DNA from: Bifidobacterium catenulatum PV20-2
GTDB taxonomy: Bacteria > Actinomycetota > Actinomycetes > Actinomycetales > Bifidobacteriaceae
Length of the DNA: 64,000 nucleotides
Direction of reading: 5' to 3'
Assembly (NCBI RefSeq): GCF_000800455.1
Contig: NZ_CP007456.1
Location: 1,674,001-1,738,000 of the forward strand
The notes under the pieces are model-generated. The model was not told the DNA's origin, did not search any database, and saw nothing but the letters and a program-made list of their open reading frames with translations. The position numbers and the translations under genes are program-made. Numbering within the stretch: the stretch's first letter is position 1; each line of letters begins with the position of its first letter. Of this stretch, positions 8,538-17,528 are shown one piece after another.

Positions 8538-10094
8538 ATGACTGACTTCACTCCGGATGCACCCGTCCTCCACGAAATCAAGAACCACAGCGAAGCTCTG
8601 GCACAGGCGGAAGCAGGCGTTGCGGCCATGGCCGCCGAACGAAACAACCGCTGGTACCCGAAGTTCCACATCGCATCCAACGGCGGTTGGATCAACGATC
8701 CGAACGGCCTGTGCTTCTACAAGGGCCGTTGGCACGTCTTCTACCAGCTGCACCCGTATGGCACCCAGTGGGGCCCGATGCATTGGGGCCACGTCTCCTC
8801 CGCCGATATGGTCAATTGGAAGCGTGAACCGATTATGTTCGCCCCGTCTCTGGAAGAGGAAAAGGACGGCGTCTTCTCCGGTTCCGCAGTGATTGGCGAC
8901 GACGGCGAACTCAAGTTCTACTACACCGGCCACCGTTGGGCCAACGGCAAGGACAACACTGGCGGCGACTGGCAGGTACAGATGCTCGCCGAACCAGACA
9001 ACGATGAGCTGACCAGCGCCACCAAGCGCGGCATGATCATTGATTGCCCGACCGACAAGGTCAACCACCACTACCGAGATCCGAAGGTCTGGAAGACCGG
9101 CGACAAGTGGTACATGACCTTCGGTGTCTCCTCTGCCGAGAAGCGCGGCCAGATGTGGCTGTTCTCCTCCGATGATATGGTCAAGTGGACCTATGAGCAG
9201 GTACTGTTCGAGCATCCGGATCCGAACGTATTTATGCTTGAGTGCCCGGACTTCTTCCCGATCAAGGACGCCGAAGGCAACGAGAAGTGGGTTATCGGCT
9301 TCTCCGCCATGGGTGCCAAGCCGTCCGGCTTCATGAACCGTAACGTCAACAACGCCGGCTACATGATCGGCACGTGGACTCCGGGCGAGCAGTTCAAGCC
9401 GGAAACCGACTTCCGCCTGTGGGATTGCGGCCACAACTATTATGCTCCGCAGTCGTTCAACGACGGCGAACGCCAGATCGTATACGGCTGGATGAGCCCG
9501 TTCGTTGAGCCGATTCCGATGCAGGATGACGGCTGGTGCGGCAACATGACCCTTCCGCGTGAGATCACGCTGGGTGCCGACGGCGATTTACACACCGCTC
9601 CGGTTGCCGAAATGGAGGGCTTGCGTGAAAACACCACCGATTTTGGTGCAATCTCACTTGGTGTCAATGGCGAGCAGACCATTGCTGATGATGCTGAAGC
9701 CGTCGAAATTGAAATGACCATCGATCTCAACGCCTCCACTGCGGAACGTGCTGGTCTGAAGATTCACGCGACTGAAGACGGCGCTTATACGTACGTGGCG
9801 TTCGACGATCAGATCGGTCGTGTGGTAATCGACCGTCAGGCCGCAGCCCAGGGTGATCGCGGCTACCGTACCGCCCCGCTTTCCACCGAAGAACTGGCTT
9901 CCGGCGAACTCAAGCTGCGCGTGTTTGTGGATCGCGGCTGCGTGGAAGTGTATGTGAACGACGGCCACCAGGCCATGAGCTCCTTCAGCTACGCTTCCGA
10001 AGGTCCGCGCGCCATCAAGCTTGTTGCCGAATCCGGCACGCTTGAGATCAAGTCCTTGAAGCTCCACACCATGAAGTCCATCGGACTGGAGTGA
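8538..10094 (+). CDS. beta-fructofuranosidase / sucrose-6-phosphate hydrolase-like GH32 enzyme
   Basis: 518 residues from the ATG preceded by AAGAAAGG. An upstream in-frame start falls in the hairpin region and is rejected. All GH32 signatures are present: WINDPNG with nucleophile Asp54, RDP around residue 181, and the ECPD motif with acid/base Glu235. A C-terminal beta-sandwich follows from about residue 380. There is no signal peptide, so it cleaves imported sucrose or fructo-oligosaccharides inside the cell, matching the adjacent symporter. Resembles bifidobacterial CscA/FosC-type enzymes; substrate chain length cannot be read from the sequence. Confidence 0.95.
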   Translation: MTDFTPDAPVLHEIKNHSEALAQAEAGVAAMAAERNNRWYPKFHIASNGGWINDPNGLCFYKGRWHVFYQLHPYGTQWGPMHWGHVSSADMVNWKREPIMFAPSLEEEKDGVFSGSAVIGDDGELKFYYTGHRWANGKDNTGGDWQVQMLAEPDNDELTSATKRGMIIDCPTDKVNHHYRDPKVWKTGDKWYMTFGVSSAEKRGQMWLFSSDDMVKWTYEQVLFEHPDPNVFMLECPDFFPIKDAEGNEKWVIGFSAMGAKPSGFMNRNVNNAGYMIGTWTPGEQFKPETDFRLWDCGHNYYAPQSFNDGERQIVYGWMSPFVEPIPMQDDGWCGNMTLPREITLGADGDLHTAPVAEMEGLRENTTDFGAISLGVNGEQTIADDAEAVEIEMTIDLNASTAERAGLKIHATEDGAYTYVAFDDQIGRVVIDRQAAAQGDRGYRTAPLSTEELASGELKLRVFVDRGCVEVYVNDGHQAMSSFSYASEGPRAIKLVAESGTLEIKSLKLHTMKSIGLE

Positions 10095-10128
10095 AGCTGA
10101 TACAAGGCAGTGGCAAGGGGTAAATAGT

Positions 10129-10168
10129 AAGGTGGGTTCCGTGTCAGGCAAGATACGGAACCCACCTT
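10129..10168 (+). terminator. strong hairpin terminator after the GH32 gene
   Basis: Perfect 14-bp arms AAGGTGGGTTCCGT and ACGGAACCCACCTT with a 12-nt loop. The T-run is poor (GCGTTATACC), but the stem is very stable and placed 35 bp after the stop codon. Confidence 0.7.
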
Positions 10169-10257
10169 GCGTTATACCGCAAGTTATGACTTACGTGTTG
10201 GTTGAAGAACGATTTTCGTTTCAGAACGTGGTTTAGGGAGTGCTTTATACTGGCACC

Positions 10258-10364
10258 CCGGTAATGAACTTTTCTGACCGGAACGCGGGCAGGCTCCTCA
10301 CCTTACTGATTTCTCGCCACCGGTCACGTGCGCGCCCACTATGGCGCAGAAAGCAAGGTGAACG
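10258..10364 (+). promoter_or_regulatory. structured leader, candidate unclassified riboswitch, of the ThiX-like permease
   Basis: A -10 like TATACT at 10246-10251 predicts a start near 10258. The leader can form TGACCGG/CCGGTCA (10275-10281 with 10320-10326) and a second hairpin TGCGC/GCGCA (10329-10333 with 10344-10348). The segment TCACCTT (10298-10304), in the loop of the first stem, is perfectly complementary to AAGGTGA (10355-10361), which contains the Shine-Dalgarno site of the next gene. This gives a plausible on/off switch on translation. It lacks the TPP aptamer core boxes, so it is not a second THI element. Confidence 0.55.
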
Positions 10365-11213
10365 ATGGCGGTTTCGCACGTTCAACACATACACTCTGAA
10401 CATGCTCAGTCAGTGATCTCACGATCTTTCTCCACTGTTCTGAGTATCTGCAAGCGCAGCGTTCCCACAGTTATCGCAGTAGTGTTGCTGTTGGTGGTTT
10501 GGGAGGCGTGGGTTCGTATCGACAATGTGCCCAGCACCATGATTGCCGCGCCGAGCGAAATCGCGCAGGCCACCGCCGAAACCTGGTCGACGTTATGGCC
10601 CGCCACCCAAGTTACCCTGCTTGAAGGCACCGTCGGTTTTCTATTCGCCGTACTGTTCGGCATTCTTATCGGCATATTGTTGTACTGTTCGCGCATTGCG
10701 AACGCCGCATTGTTCCCGTTGCTTTCGGCCGCGCAGACCATGCCGTTGATTTCCATCGCTCCCCTGTTCTTGATTTGGTTCGGTTTTGAAATTTCCGGAA
10801 AAATCGTGATCGTAACAGTATTCGGCTTATTCCCGATTGCAGTGCAGACGATTCGCGGTCTTGAAGCGGTCCCCCAGTTTTATTCGGATGTTGCGCTGAC
10901 TTGTGGTGCCACGAAAGCGTGGACACTGTGGCATGTGAAGTTGCGTGTTGCCGCTCGTCAGATTTATGGCGGCATCCGCGTTTCCGGCGCATACATTTTC
11001 GCCACTGCCGCCACCGCAGAATATTTGGGCGCACGCAAGGGTCTTGGCATTTGGCTACAGGCCGCCTACAACTCGTTCCGCACGCCGCTGATCTTTTCGG
11101 CGACGCTTGTCATCATCGTCATCACTGGCATTTTGATGTGCCTAGTGAATCTCAGCGAACGCGTGCTGCTCGGCCCTGCCGATGCCGACGCCGATCCGGA
11201 TGCGGATCAGTAA
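10365..11213 (+). CDS. ABC transporter permease, ThiX-like (pyrimidine precursor uptake)
   Basis: 282 residues with about six membrane segments. The binding-protein-dependent permease signature is seen in the cytoplasmic loop ALTCGATKAWTLWHVKLRVA. Belongs to the NitT/TauT/ThiX permease group. The next gene encodes a THI5/NMT1-type binding lipoprotein, so the pair probably imports HMP or a thiamine-degradation pyrimidine. No ATPase gene is next to them; the ATP-binding subunit must be encoded elsewhere or shared. The C-terminus ends in an Asp-rich repeat (DADADPDAD), which is unusual. Confidence 0.88.
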   Translation: MAVSHVQHIHSEHAQSVISRSFSTVLSICKRSVPTVIAVVLLLVVWEAWVRIDNVPSTMIAAPSEIAQATAETWSTLWPATQVTLLEGTVGFLFAVLFGILIGILLYCSRIANAALFPLLSAAQTMPLISIAPLFLIWFGFEISGKIVIVTVFGLFPIAVQTIRGLEAVPQFYSDVALTCGATKAWTLWHVKLRVAARQIYGGIRVSGAYIFATAATAEYLGARKGLGIWLQAAYNSFRTPLIFSATLVIIVITGILMCLVNLSERVLLGPADADADPDADQ

Positions 11214-11422
11214 GTCAAACACCCAAACATTATCGGCTTTCTGCAATCGCAGCATTTGCAGCATTCCGCCACTCCGCATTATGTAGCCGGTCACACTGCC
11301 TGCATATAATGAAACCCGCTGTTAAGGCCAATGTGTGGCAAACCGGCAATATTCCACGCCTTTCACTAGGCACCATAAGGAATGGCGGGGGCATTGGACG
11401 AGCGGGGGCCTAAGGCCCTTCA

Positions 11423-11472
11423 TATCGTTTTCTGCCCGAACTCCGCTCGCAGCATATCCCTAGAAAACGATA
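11423..11472 (+). other. 11-bp inverted repeat in the leader of the ThiY-like gene
   Basis: TATCGTTTTCT and AGAAAACGATA are perfect arms separated by 28 nt, 30 bp before the chosen start codon. A GC-rich hairpin GGGGCC-TAA-GGCCC lies just before it (about 11405-11418). The 288-bp gap between permease and binding protein is long for a simple operon and may carry its own control. Confidence 0.5.
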
Positions 11473-11501
11473 GAGAAGATAGATTCAAGGGAAATCGCTT
11501 T

Positions 11502-12599
11502 ATGAGCATCTTCAGCAGGCATGACGCCACCGCACATACTCACATCGTAGGCAAACTAATCGCGCTCTTCAGCGCAATCGCCATGCTATTCAGCGTCACC
11601 GCATGCGGGCAAAGCAACGACTCCACGAAGGCCACGACCGACGGCAACGGTCTGAAAAAAGTGACATTCATGCTCTCTTGGGCGCCCGACACCAATCATA
11701 TCGGCGTGTATGTGGCAAAAAACAAGGGCTATTTCAAAGAGGCAGGTCTTGACGTTGACATCGTGGCCGTGGCACAGGCTGGTGCCGAACAGGCCGTGAA
11801 CAACGGCATGGCCGACTTCGCCCTATCCAACCTCACCAATGTGGGCACATACACGCTAAAAGGCGCAAAAATCAAGCAAGTGCTGCAGGTACAGCAGAAA
11901 CCAAGCGCCATCTGGTGCTCCCTTGCTTCGAACACTTCGATCAAGTCTCCGAAGGACTTCGACGGCAAGACTTTCGCCACGTTCGGCTCGAACGAATCCG
12001 ACGCGGTGATCCGCCGCATGATCCAGACCGATGGCGGCAAGGGCACGTTCGACAAAGTGACGGTCGGCACATCCACGTTCCAGACGCTGTCGAGTGGCAA
12101 AGCCGATTTCGGCGGATTCTACGCCACTTGGGAAGGCGTGCAAGCAGATATGTACGGTCCGAAACTCAATTGCTTCACCGAACCCGATTACGGTGTGCCG
12201 GGCAATGCGGACACCATCGGAATCATCACCAACACCAAAACCATCTCCTCCAATCCGGATCTGGTGAGGAAGTTCACGCAGGCTGCTAAAAAGGGATACG
12301 AATACGCCTACTCGCACCCGGACGATGCCGCTGAAATCCTTGTGAAGGAAGCTCCCGACGCGAATCTCAAGCCGGCTTTCGTCAAGAAGAGCATGAAGAC
12401 CATCGTGGACGGCCAGTATTGGGGCGATCCAGCCAAGATCAATGATGGCTCGTTCGTGTTCGGCACCAACGACACGAAGGGGGCACAGCGATACTTTGAT
12501 TTCATCGCCGAAGAAAATGCCTACACCGACTCGCATGGCAAAGTGGTGCATACCGCTCCGCAAGCCAAGGATCTTGCCACCGACGAATTCCTGAAATAA
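11502..12599 (+). CDS. ThiY-like substrate-binding lipoprotein (NMT1/THI5 family)
   Basis: 365 residues from the ATG at MSIFSRHDATAH, preceded by AAGGGAAA. The longer frame upstream is rejected because it crosses the leader repeats. Signal peptide with lipobox SVTAC near residue 37. The family segment MLSWAPDTNHIGVYVAKNKG follows, then GYFKEAGLDVDI. The WAPDTNH block is characteristic of pyrimidine-binding ThiY/THI5 proteins rather than of nitrate or taurine binders. Works with the permease upstream. Confidence 0.88.
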   Translation: MSIFSRHDATAHTHIVGKLIALFSAIAMLFSVTACGQSNDSTKATTDGNGLKKVTFMLSWAPDTNHIGVYVAKNKGYFKEAGLDVDIVAVAQAGAEQAVNNGMADFALSNLTNVGTYTLKGAKIKQVLQVQQKPSAIWCSLASNTSIKSPKDFDGKTFATFGSNESDAVIRRMIQTDGGKGTFDKVTVGTSTFQTLSSGKADFGGFYATWEGVQADMYGPKLNCFTEPDYGVPGNADTIGIITNTKTISSNPDLVRKFTQAAKKGYEYAYSHPDDAAEILVKEAPDANLKPAFVKKSMKTIVDGQYWGDPAKINDGSFVFGTNDTKGAQRYFDFIAEENAYTDSHGKVVHTAPQAKDLATDEFLK

Positions 12600-12753
12600 T
12601 CGGGTTTGAACGAGTAGGTTTGTAACCCGTTTAGGTGCGAATAATCGAAAATATTGGAATACGGCATCCTGCATTTTTATTTCATGCCCAACACTGCTTG
12701 CTCAGTATGGGTTGAATATGGTTTGTGGGATGCCGCACCATTATGCGTTGCAT

Positions 12754-12782
12754 TTGGCTTCATTGCACGAGTTTGATTAAAT
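12754..12782 (+). promoter_or_regulatory. promoter of a probably leaderless nucleoside hydrolase gene
   Basis: -35 TTGGCT (12754-12759), 17 bp, -10 TTAAAT (12777-12782). The start codon begins 7 nt after the -10, exactly where transcription should begin, and no Shine-Dalgarno site is present. Upstream, CGGCATCC (12662) and GGATGCCG (12727) form a wide inverted repeat. Confidence 0.6.
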
Positions 12783-12788
12783 AAAAAT

Positions 12789-14033
12789 ATGACACGACTG
12801 ATTCTTGATGTGGACACCGGTATCGACGATGCACTGGCGTTGGCATATCTTGCGACGTTCGACACTGTTGACGTGCTTGGCGTGATCGGCACGTACGGCA
12901 ATGTTTCCGTCGACACTGCGGTTCGCAATACTTCGTATGTGCTGGAACGGTTGGGGTTTCGGCACATTCCGGTGACACGTGGATCGTCGCATCCTTCATG
13001 GGCTCGCTGTTTCATTCCGGATGCAGGTTGCGCACAGTTTCACGGCACGGACGGATTGGGAGGATTCGGCCCGGCTTGCGATAGTTCGTCTTCGGATACT
13101 GCTTTTTCAGATATTTTTTCGGATAATTCCGGTTCCGATACTGTTTTTTCTCGCGATTACCGTAGTCTGATTTCCGTTGGCGGATATGCGTTGGATGATG
13201 TTCATGCGAATCCTGCGGTTGATTCGTTTGAATTATCGCTTACTACGGATTCGGCTTCTTCTATTCATGCTGCTGATTCTTCCGCCAACTCGGTTTCCGA
13301 AGGCGTGCAGTTCATTATTGATCAGGTTCGCGCTTATGGTTTCGACGTCACTGTAGTTGCGACCGGTCCGCTGACCGATATTGATGCTGCGATCGCGGCC
13401 GCACCGGATATTGCCGGCAAACTCAAACTGGTGATGATGGGTGGCACGTTGACGCAGGAAGGCAACTGTTGGGATCTGACTGCGGAAACGAACATCATTC
13501 AGGATCCGGAAGCCGCAGATCGCGTGTTCCATTCCGGTGCCGACATCACCATGGTCGGCCTGGACGTAACGCATCAATGCCTGATGGGTCCCGATGCGAC
13601 CTGTGCTTGGCGTGAAGCAGCGAATGCTGACACACTTGGTGGTTCAGCCGGTAATTCGAATGCAGCTTTAGCTCAAAACTCGAGTCCGGACTCAAGCCCA
13701 TCTGCTTCCGATGTGCGCGCATTCCTCGCTGACATGGCTGATTTCTCCATTGCCGCGAATTACAAAGCCGATGCGCGCCTGTTTTCTCAAGGCATGCCTT
13801 TGCATGATCCGCTGGCCGCAGCCGTCGCCGTGGATCCGTCACTAGTGACCTGCATTAATCTGCCAATGAAAGTCGAACTCGAAACCAGCGATTTTCACGG
13901 CACACGAGGCCGAACCATCGGCGATCCCGCCGGCCTGATCAACCTCAACTCCCCCCGCGTGCACGTAGCCCTACAAGTCGACGCAGCCCGTTTCGTCTCC
14001 GACTTCACCACCCGCATCAAGTCTCTGCAGTAA
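12789..14033 (+). CDS. nucleoside hydrolase (inosine/uridine-preferring family) with Ser-rich insertions
   Basis: Hydrolyses the N-glycosidic bond of ribonucleosides. The N-terminal DVDTGIDDALAL is the metal-binding signature, ATGPLTDI and MMGGTL follow, and the C-terminal HDPLAAA completes the Ca2+ site. At 414 residues it is about 90 longer than usual. The excess lies in two low-complexity Ser/Asp/Asn-rich stretches at roughly residues 97-170 and 280-305, after HGTDGLGG and in the lid region. The insertions use many T-rich codons unlike the neighbours. Probably leaderless. Confidence 0.88.
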   Translation: MTRLILDVDTGIDDALALAYLATFDTVDVLGVIGTYGNVSVDTAVRNTSYVLERLGFRHIPVTRGSSHPSWARCFIPDAGCAQFHGTDGLGGFGPACDSSSSDTAFSDIFSDNSGSDTVFSRDYRSLISVGGYALDDVHANPAVDSFELSLTTDSASSIHAADSSANSVSEGVQFIIDQVRAYGFDVTVVATGPLTDIDAAIAAAPDIAGKLKLVMMGGTLTQEGNCWDLTAETNIIQDPEAADRVFHSGADITMVGLDVTHQCLMGPDATCAWREAANADTLGGSAGNSNAALAQNSSPDSSPSASDVRAFLADMADFSIAANYKADARLFSQGMPLHDPLAAAVAVDPSLVTCINLPMKVELETSDFHGTRGRTIGDPAGLINLNSPRVHVALQVDAARFVSDFTTRIKSLQ

Positions 14034-14091
14034 TACACTGCGGGAAGAACCTCATACTCTCCCCGCAGTGAACGCGATCAATTAGTCAAAA

Positions 14092-14883
14092 CTACTTTTT
14101 TACGCCGCCGAAACGACGGTCGCGGTGAATGTAGTGGTCGATCGAACGCCATAGCACGTCTCGACCGCAATCGGGGAACAGTTCCGGCACGAAATCAAGT
14201 TCGGCATATGCCGCTTCCCACGGCAGGAAATTCGACGTGCGCTGTTCGCCGGAAGTACGAATCACCAAATCACAATCAGGGATATCAGGATTGTACAGGT
14301 GTTCGGCAATCATTTTTTCCGTTATACGATCGCCGGAGATCTTTCCATCACGCACTTCCTTTGCGATTGCCGCGCAAGCATCCGCGATTTCGGCACGTCC
14401 GCCGTAATTCAGGCAGAACACCACGTCGATGGTCGTGTTGTTTTTGGTACGTTCCTGTGCTTTTTCCAATTCGTCGATAACGGATTTCCATAGTTTCGGA
14501 CGGCGACCGGACCAGCGCACGCGCACGCCCCACGCGTTCATCTGCTCCACACGACGGTGGATGATGTCACGCGAGAAGCCCATCAGGAAGCGCACTTCCT
14601 GCGGGGAACGCTTCCAGTTCTCCGTGGAGAACGTATACAGCGACAGGTAGCGCACACCGGCTTCGATGGCACCTGCGATGGTGTCGAACACCACCGGTTC
14701 GGCAGCCTGATGCCCGTCAGTGCGAATCAGCCCACGCTGCTGCGCCCAACGACCGTTGCCGTCCATAATCACGCCGATATGGCGCGGAACCTTATTTTTT
14801 GGAAAATCAGGAATAATCGACGGGTCAGAAAATGGTGCCGCCGGAATGTCAAGGGACTTGTAATCCACGTTCTCAAAAGCCAT
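14092..14883 (-). CDS. uppS: isoprenyl transferase / undecaprenyl diphosphate synthase
   Basis: Condenses IPP units into the C55 lipid carrier (or a shorter cis-prenyl chain) for cell wall synthesis. 263 residues. The hallmark HIGVIMDGNGRWAQQRG holds the catalytic Asp, followed by LYTFSTENWKR and the C-terminal DLVIRTSGEQRTSNF. Its start lies 5 bp after the recO stop codon, so the two are almost certainly co-transcribed. The nearby ispG and dxr genes supply the same isoprenoid pathway. Confidence 0.96.
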   Translation of the reverse strand: MAFENVDYKSLDIPAAPFSDPSIIPDFPKNKVPRHIGVIMDGNGRWAQQRGLIRTDGHQAAEPVVFDTIAGAIEAGVRYLSLYTFSTENWKRSPQEVRFLMGFSRDIIHRRVEQMNAWGVRVRWSGRRPKLWKSVIDELEKAQERTKNNTTIDVVFCLNYGGRAEIADACAAIAKEVRDGKISGDRITEKMIAEHLYNPDIPDCDLVIRTSGEQRTSNFLPWEAAYAELDFVPELFPDCGRDVLWRSIDHYIHRDRRFGGVKK

Positions 14884-14888
14884 ACCCG

Positions 14889-15617
14889 CTAATCTAGCAA
14901 GCGCATGGAACGAATCGGACGTTCCAAATAGTATTCACCCCATTTTTCCACCATTTGACGGGTTTTCGGAAGCAACGCCGTGCCGTCCAGCTCTCCCCAA
15001 TCGCCGTCTACAAGCGCTTGCAACTGGCAGATCGCATTCCACGAAACGTCAAACGATTCACGAATATGATCGGTCGAACACATCAGGCCACCTGCGGAAA
15101 TCGAGAAGAACCATGGACGATCAGCAGAAATCGGATCCCTGCACACCACGCAGGCACGCAAACGCGGCGTCCAACCAGCAATCGCAAGGGCACGCATCAC
15201 GTAGGAATCGCCAATCGCAGCAGCCTCATGCGCATGCTTGGAAAGGGCATTCAATGCTCCCAACACCAGCCGATACTGTGCCACGGAACGCTCATGCTCC
15301 GTCACTACCAGCTTGTCAGCGGTTTCGCAAATCACATTCGCTGCGGCATACGCCTTGAAATCGGCGCAGATGTCTCTCGCATACGCCGAGACCGACTCGG
15401 CTTGGGAAATCACATCAAGCGAACGCCCTTCCGCAATAAGCAACGAGACACGCATGAAAGGCTCTAAACGCCCTCCGAAACGCGATTTGGTTCGACGCAC
15501 ACCTTTGGCGACGGCACGGATTTTGCCATGGTCGCGTGTCAGCAAAGTGACAATACGATCAGCTTCGCCAAGTTTGACGGTGCGCAAGACCACGCCCTCG
15601 TCCTGATACAACGGCAT
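14889..15617 (-). CDS. recO: DNA repair protein RecO
   Basis: RecFOR mediator that loads RecA on gapped DNA. 242 residues. The N-terminal OB fold MPLYQDEGVVLRTVKLGEADRI is typical (GEADRIVTLLTRDHGK). A Cys-containing segment, LRACVVCRD followed about 20 residues later by a further Cys, fits the zinc site of the C-terminal domain. Preceded by AAGGAGGTG. First gene of a recO-uppS pair, a common actinobacterial order. Confidence 0.95.
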   Translation of the reverse strand: MPLYQDEGVVLRTVKLGEADRIVTLLTRDHGKIRAVAKGVRRTKSRFGGRLEPFMRVSLLIAEGRSLDVISQAESVSAYARDICADFKAYAAANVICETADKLVVTEHERSVAQYRLVLGALNALSKHAHEAAAIGDSYVMRALAIAGWTPRLRACVVCRDPISADRPWFFSISAGGLMCSTDHIRESFDVSWNAICQLQALVDGDWGELDGTALLPKTRQMVEKWGEYYLERPIRSMRLLD

Positions 15618-15707
15618 TCACACACCTCCTTCGCCTTGCCTCGTTGTCCCAATTGAACTATCTATACTTTCCGCACGTTCTCGCGCCAGCCGCACTCTCC
15701 TGCGATA

Positions 15708-17420
15708 TCAGTAAATAAACAATCCCCAGAACGCGAACACCAACAGCACATACAGCATGGTGACCGCCGTGATCCAAAACATCACACGTCCGAATCGCGT
15801 CGACGCGAGCACCGGCTGTCGGCCACTCACAATCGCGCCTATAGCCCCTTTACGTGGTGGCCATTGTGCAAGGCCACGATTCGTCGCCTCCTCGATAAGA
15901 CGCATGAACACGCGGGACCATGCCCACACCACAACAACGCACACCATTTGAATAACCGGCCAACTCCAATACATCATGCCCGGGTCCTCGGCGGGAGCGC
16001 CACCCCACGCTAGCTTGACCACGCCCATAACCACTTCGCCCAATCCTGCACCAAACAGCACAAAAGTGACCATGGTGGCAACGGCAAGCGTAATCAACGC
16101 GTTTTTGAACACAGGTCTCAGCCCCAACACATATCGGCGTCGATGTGCACGCGCCCAAATCTTTCGTACGAGCACAATCAGCCACAGCACGCCGATCACC
16201 AGTAGCAACAGCACCATGCTGGCATGCAACACCACCAGATAGATGGTCAGCCCACTATTCGCCCGCAATTCCAACGGAACCGCGATCGACTGGTACAGGT
16301 TGGTGCCGGCCACACGTTCGCTGGTCTGCTCCAGTCCTTGCGTGGTACCGACGGCCCAACTGATCACATCATCCACGTAAGCGTCGGCGAACGGAGTGCC
16401 GCTGTTGGATTCGTCGCCGAGTCGGAGCACATGGTTGGCGATCGGATATGTGCGTACGGTCACGTCCCAATTGCCCGCCTTATGCGCCATATCAATGATT
16501 TTCTCCGTGCCTTCCACCTGCGCGGTCATCACATCTTTGGTGCCGTACGCCACAAGCGTGGGAATGGAATAGGCTTGGGGATTCAACGTGTCGAGGTCGA
16601 GATTGGTCAGGCCGAACAATTCCGCATCGATGTTGAACGCGCGGCGCACAATGGACTGGTATCCATCATGCGCTCCGACCAGCGCGAAATCCTGCGCCGC
16701 AAGGAATCCCAACGAATATCGTGGCGAATACACCATTGGGCTCAACAGCACTTGGAACGCCACATCAGGATCTTGCCCCAGCAGATACGAGGAAATCCAG
16801 GTGCTTTCGGAAGTCGCGTAAATGCCAACATTCGAAGCGTCAACGTTGTCGAGATCACGCAACATGCTGATGACCTGATCGTAGATGGCCGCGGAGCCGG
16901 GATAGTCACGGGTCGCATCGTTGGTGGACCACACCGGCTTGTCAAGCACAGCCGTCACGAAACCCGCGGATGAGAGCGCAAACGCCATGTCTCCGAAGGA
17001 GTTATCGCATGTGCCATAGCCTGCTCCATGCATGAACACCACGCCAGGCCGATTATTCCCTGCGCCTTTCGGCTCACGGATCAGCACTTTGATATGTTGG
17101 ATTTCACCGGTTGAAGGTTGTTTGGCGTCGATGGTGACATATCTTTGCGTCACTTCGTAATCGCCTTGTTTGGCAAGGGATTTGCCCGAAGGATTGTCGA
17201 AGGTCACGGAGGTGTCGGACGTCAACGTTTCGATGGTTTGCCCGGTCGGCTCGTAATTCCATGATGATGCCGTCAGATTGGAGACCGATACCAGAATGCC
17301 CAACAATATGATGAAAATGGGCAGGCTGACCATCAGTCGTTTGCTTCTCGTCCACTGACTGGATTGAATTTCCCCGCTGGACATGGCTGACTGACGTTCC
17401 TGATCTGACACGCCGTTCAT
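15708..17420 (-). CDS. membrane-anchored alpha/beta-hydrolase with C-terminal membrane bundle
   Basis: 570 residues from the ATG at MNGVSDQERQ; a TTG 30 bp upstream is in frame but less likely. One N-terminal transmembrane segment (LPIFIILLGILVSVSNL), an extracytoplasmic alpha/beta-hydrolase domain, then four membrane helices in the last 180 residues. Possible catalytic elements are the oxyanion HGAGYG, the elbow ATSEST with Ser nucleophile, Asp in YGTKD and His in ANHVLRL. The elbow lacks both Gly residues of GxSxG. Substrate unknown. Confidence 0.7.
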   Translation of the reverse strand: MNGVSDQERQSAMSSGEIQSSQWTRSKRLMVSLPIFIILLGILVSVSNLTASSWNYEPTGQTIETLTSDTSVTFDNPSGKSLAKQGDYEVTQRYVTIDAKQPSTGEIQHIKVLIREPKGAGNNRPGVVFMHGAGYGTCDNSFGDMAFALSSAGFVTAVLDKPVWSTNDATRDYPGSAAIYDQVISMLRDLDNVDASNVGIYATSESTWISSYLLGQDPDVAFQVLLSPMVYSPRYSLGFLAAQDFALVGAHDGYQSIVRRAFNIDAELFGLTNLDLDTLNPQAYSIPTLVAYGTKDVMTAQVEGTEKIIDMAHKAGNWDVTVRTYPIANHVLRLGDESNSGTPFADAYVDDVISWAVGTTQGLEQTSERVAGTNLYQSIAVPLELRANSGLTIYLVVLHASMVLLLLVIGVLWLIVLVRKIWARAHRRRYVLGLRPVFKNALITLAVATMVTFVLFGAGLGEVVMGVVKLAWGGAPAEDPGMMYWSWPVIQMVCVVVVWAWSRVFMRLIEEATNRGLAQWPPRKGAIGAIVSGRQPVLASTRFGRVMFWITAVTMLYVLLVFAFWGLFIY

Positions 17421-17528
17421 TGTACCGGCCCCAGCTGAAATGACAATCAACAGTCAGCGAAAATCAACAGGCGGCCGATCACAATCTGTGATCGACCGCC
17501 TGTAACCAACGAATCAGCACTCAACGAA

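Noticed and set aside
10258..10364. Second TPP riboswitch before the ThiX-like gene
   Set aside because: The CTGAGA and CCTGA/GTAGGGA boxes required for TPP binding are absent, although the gene context would have suited it.
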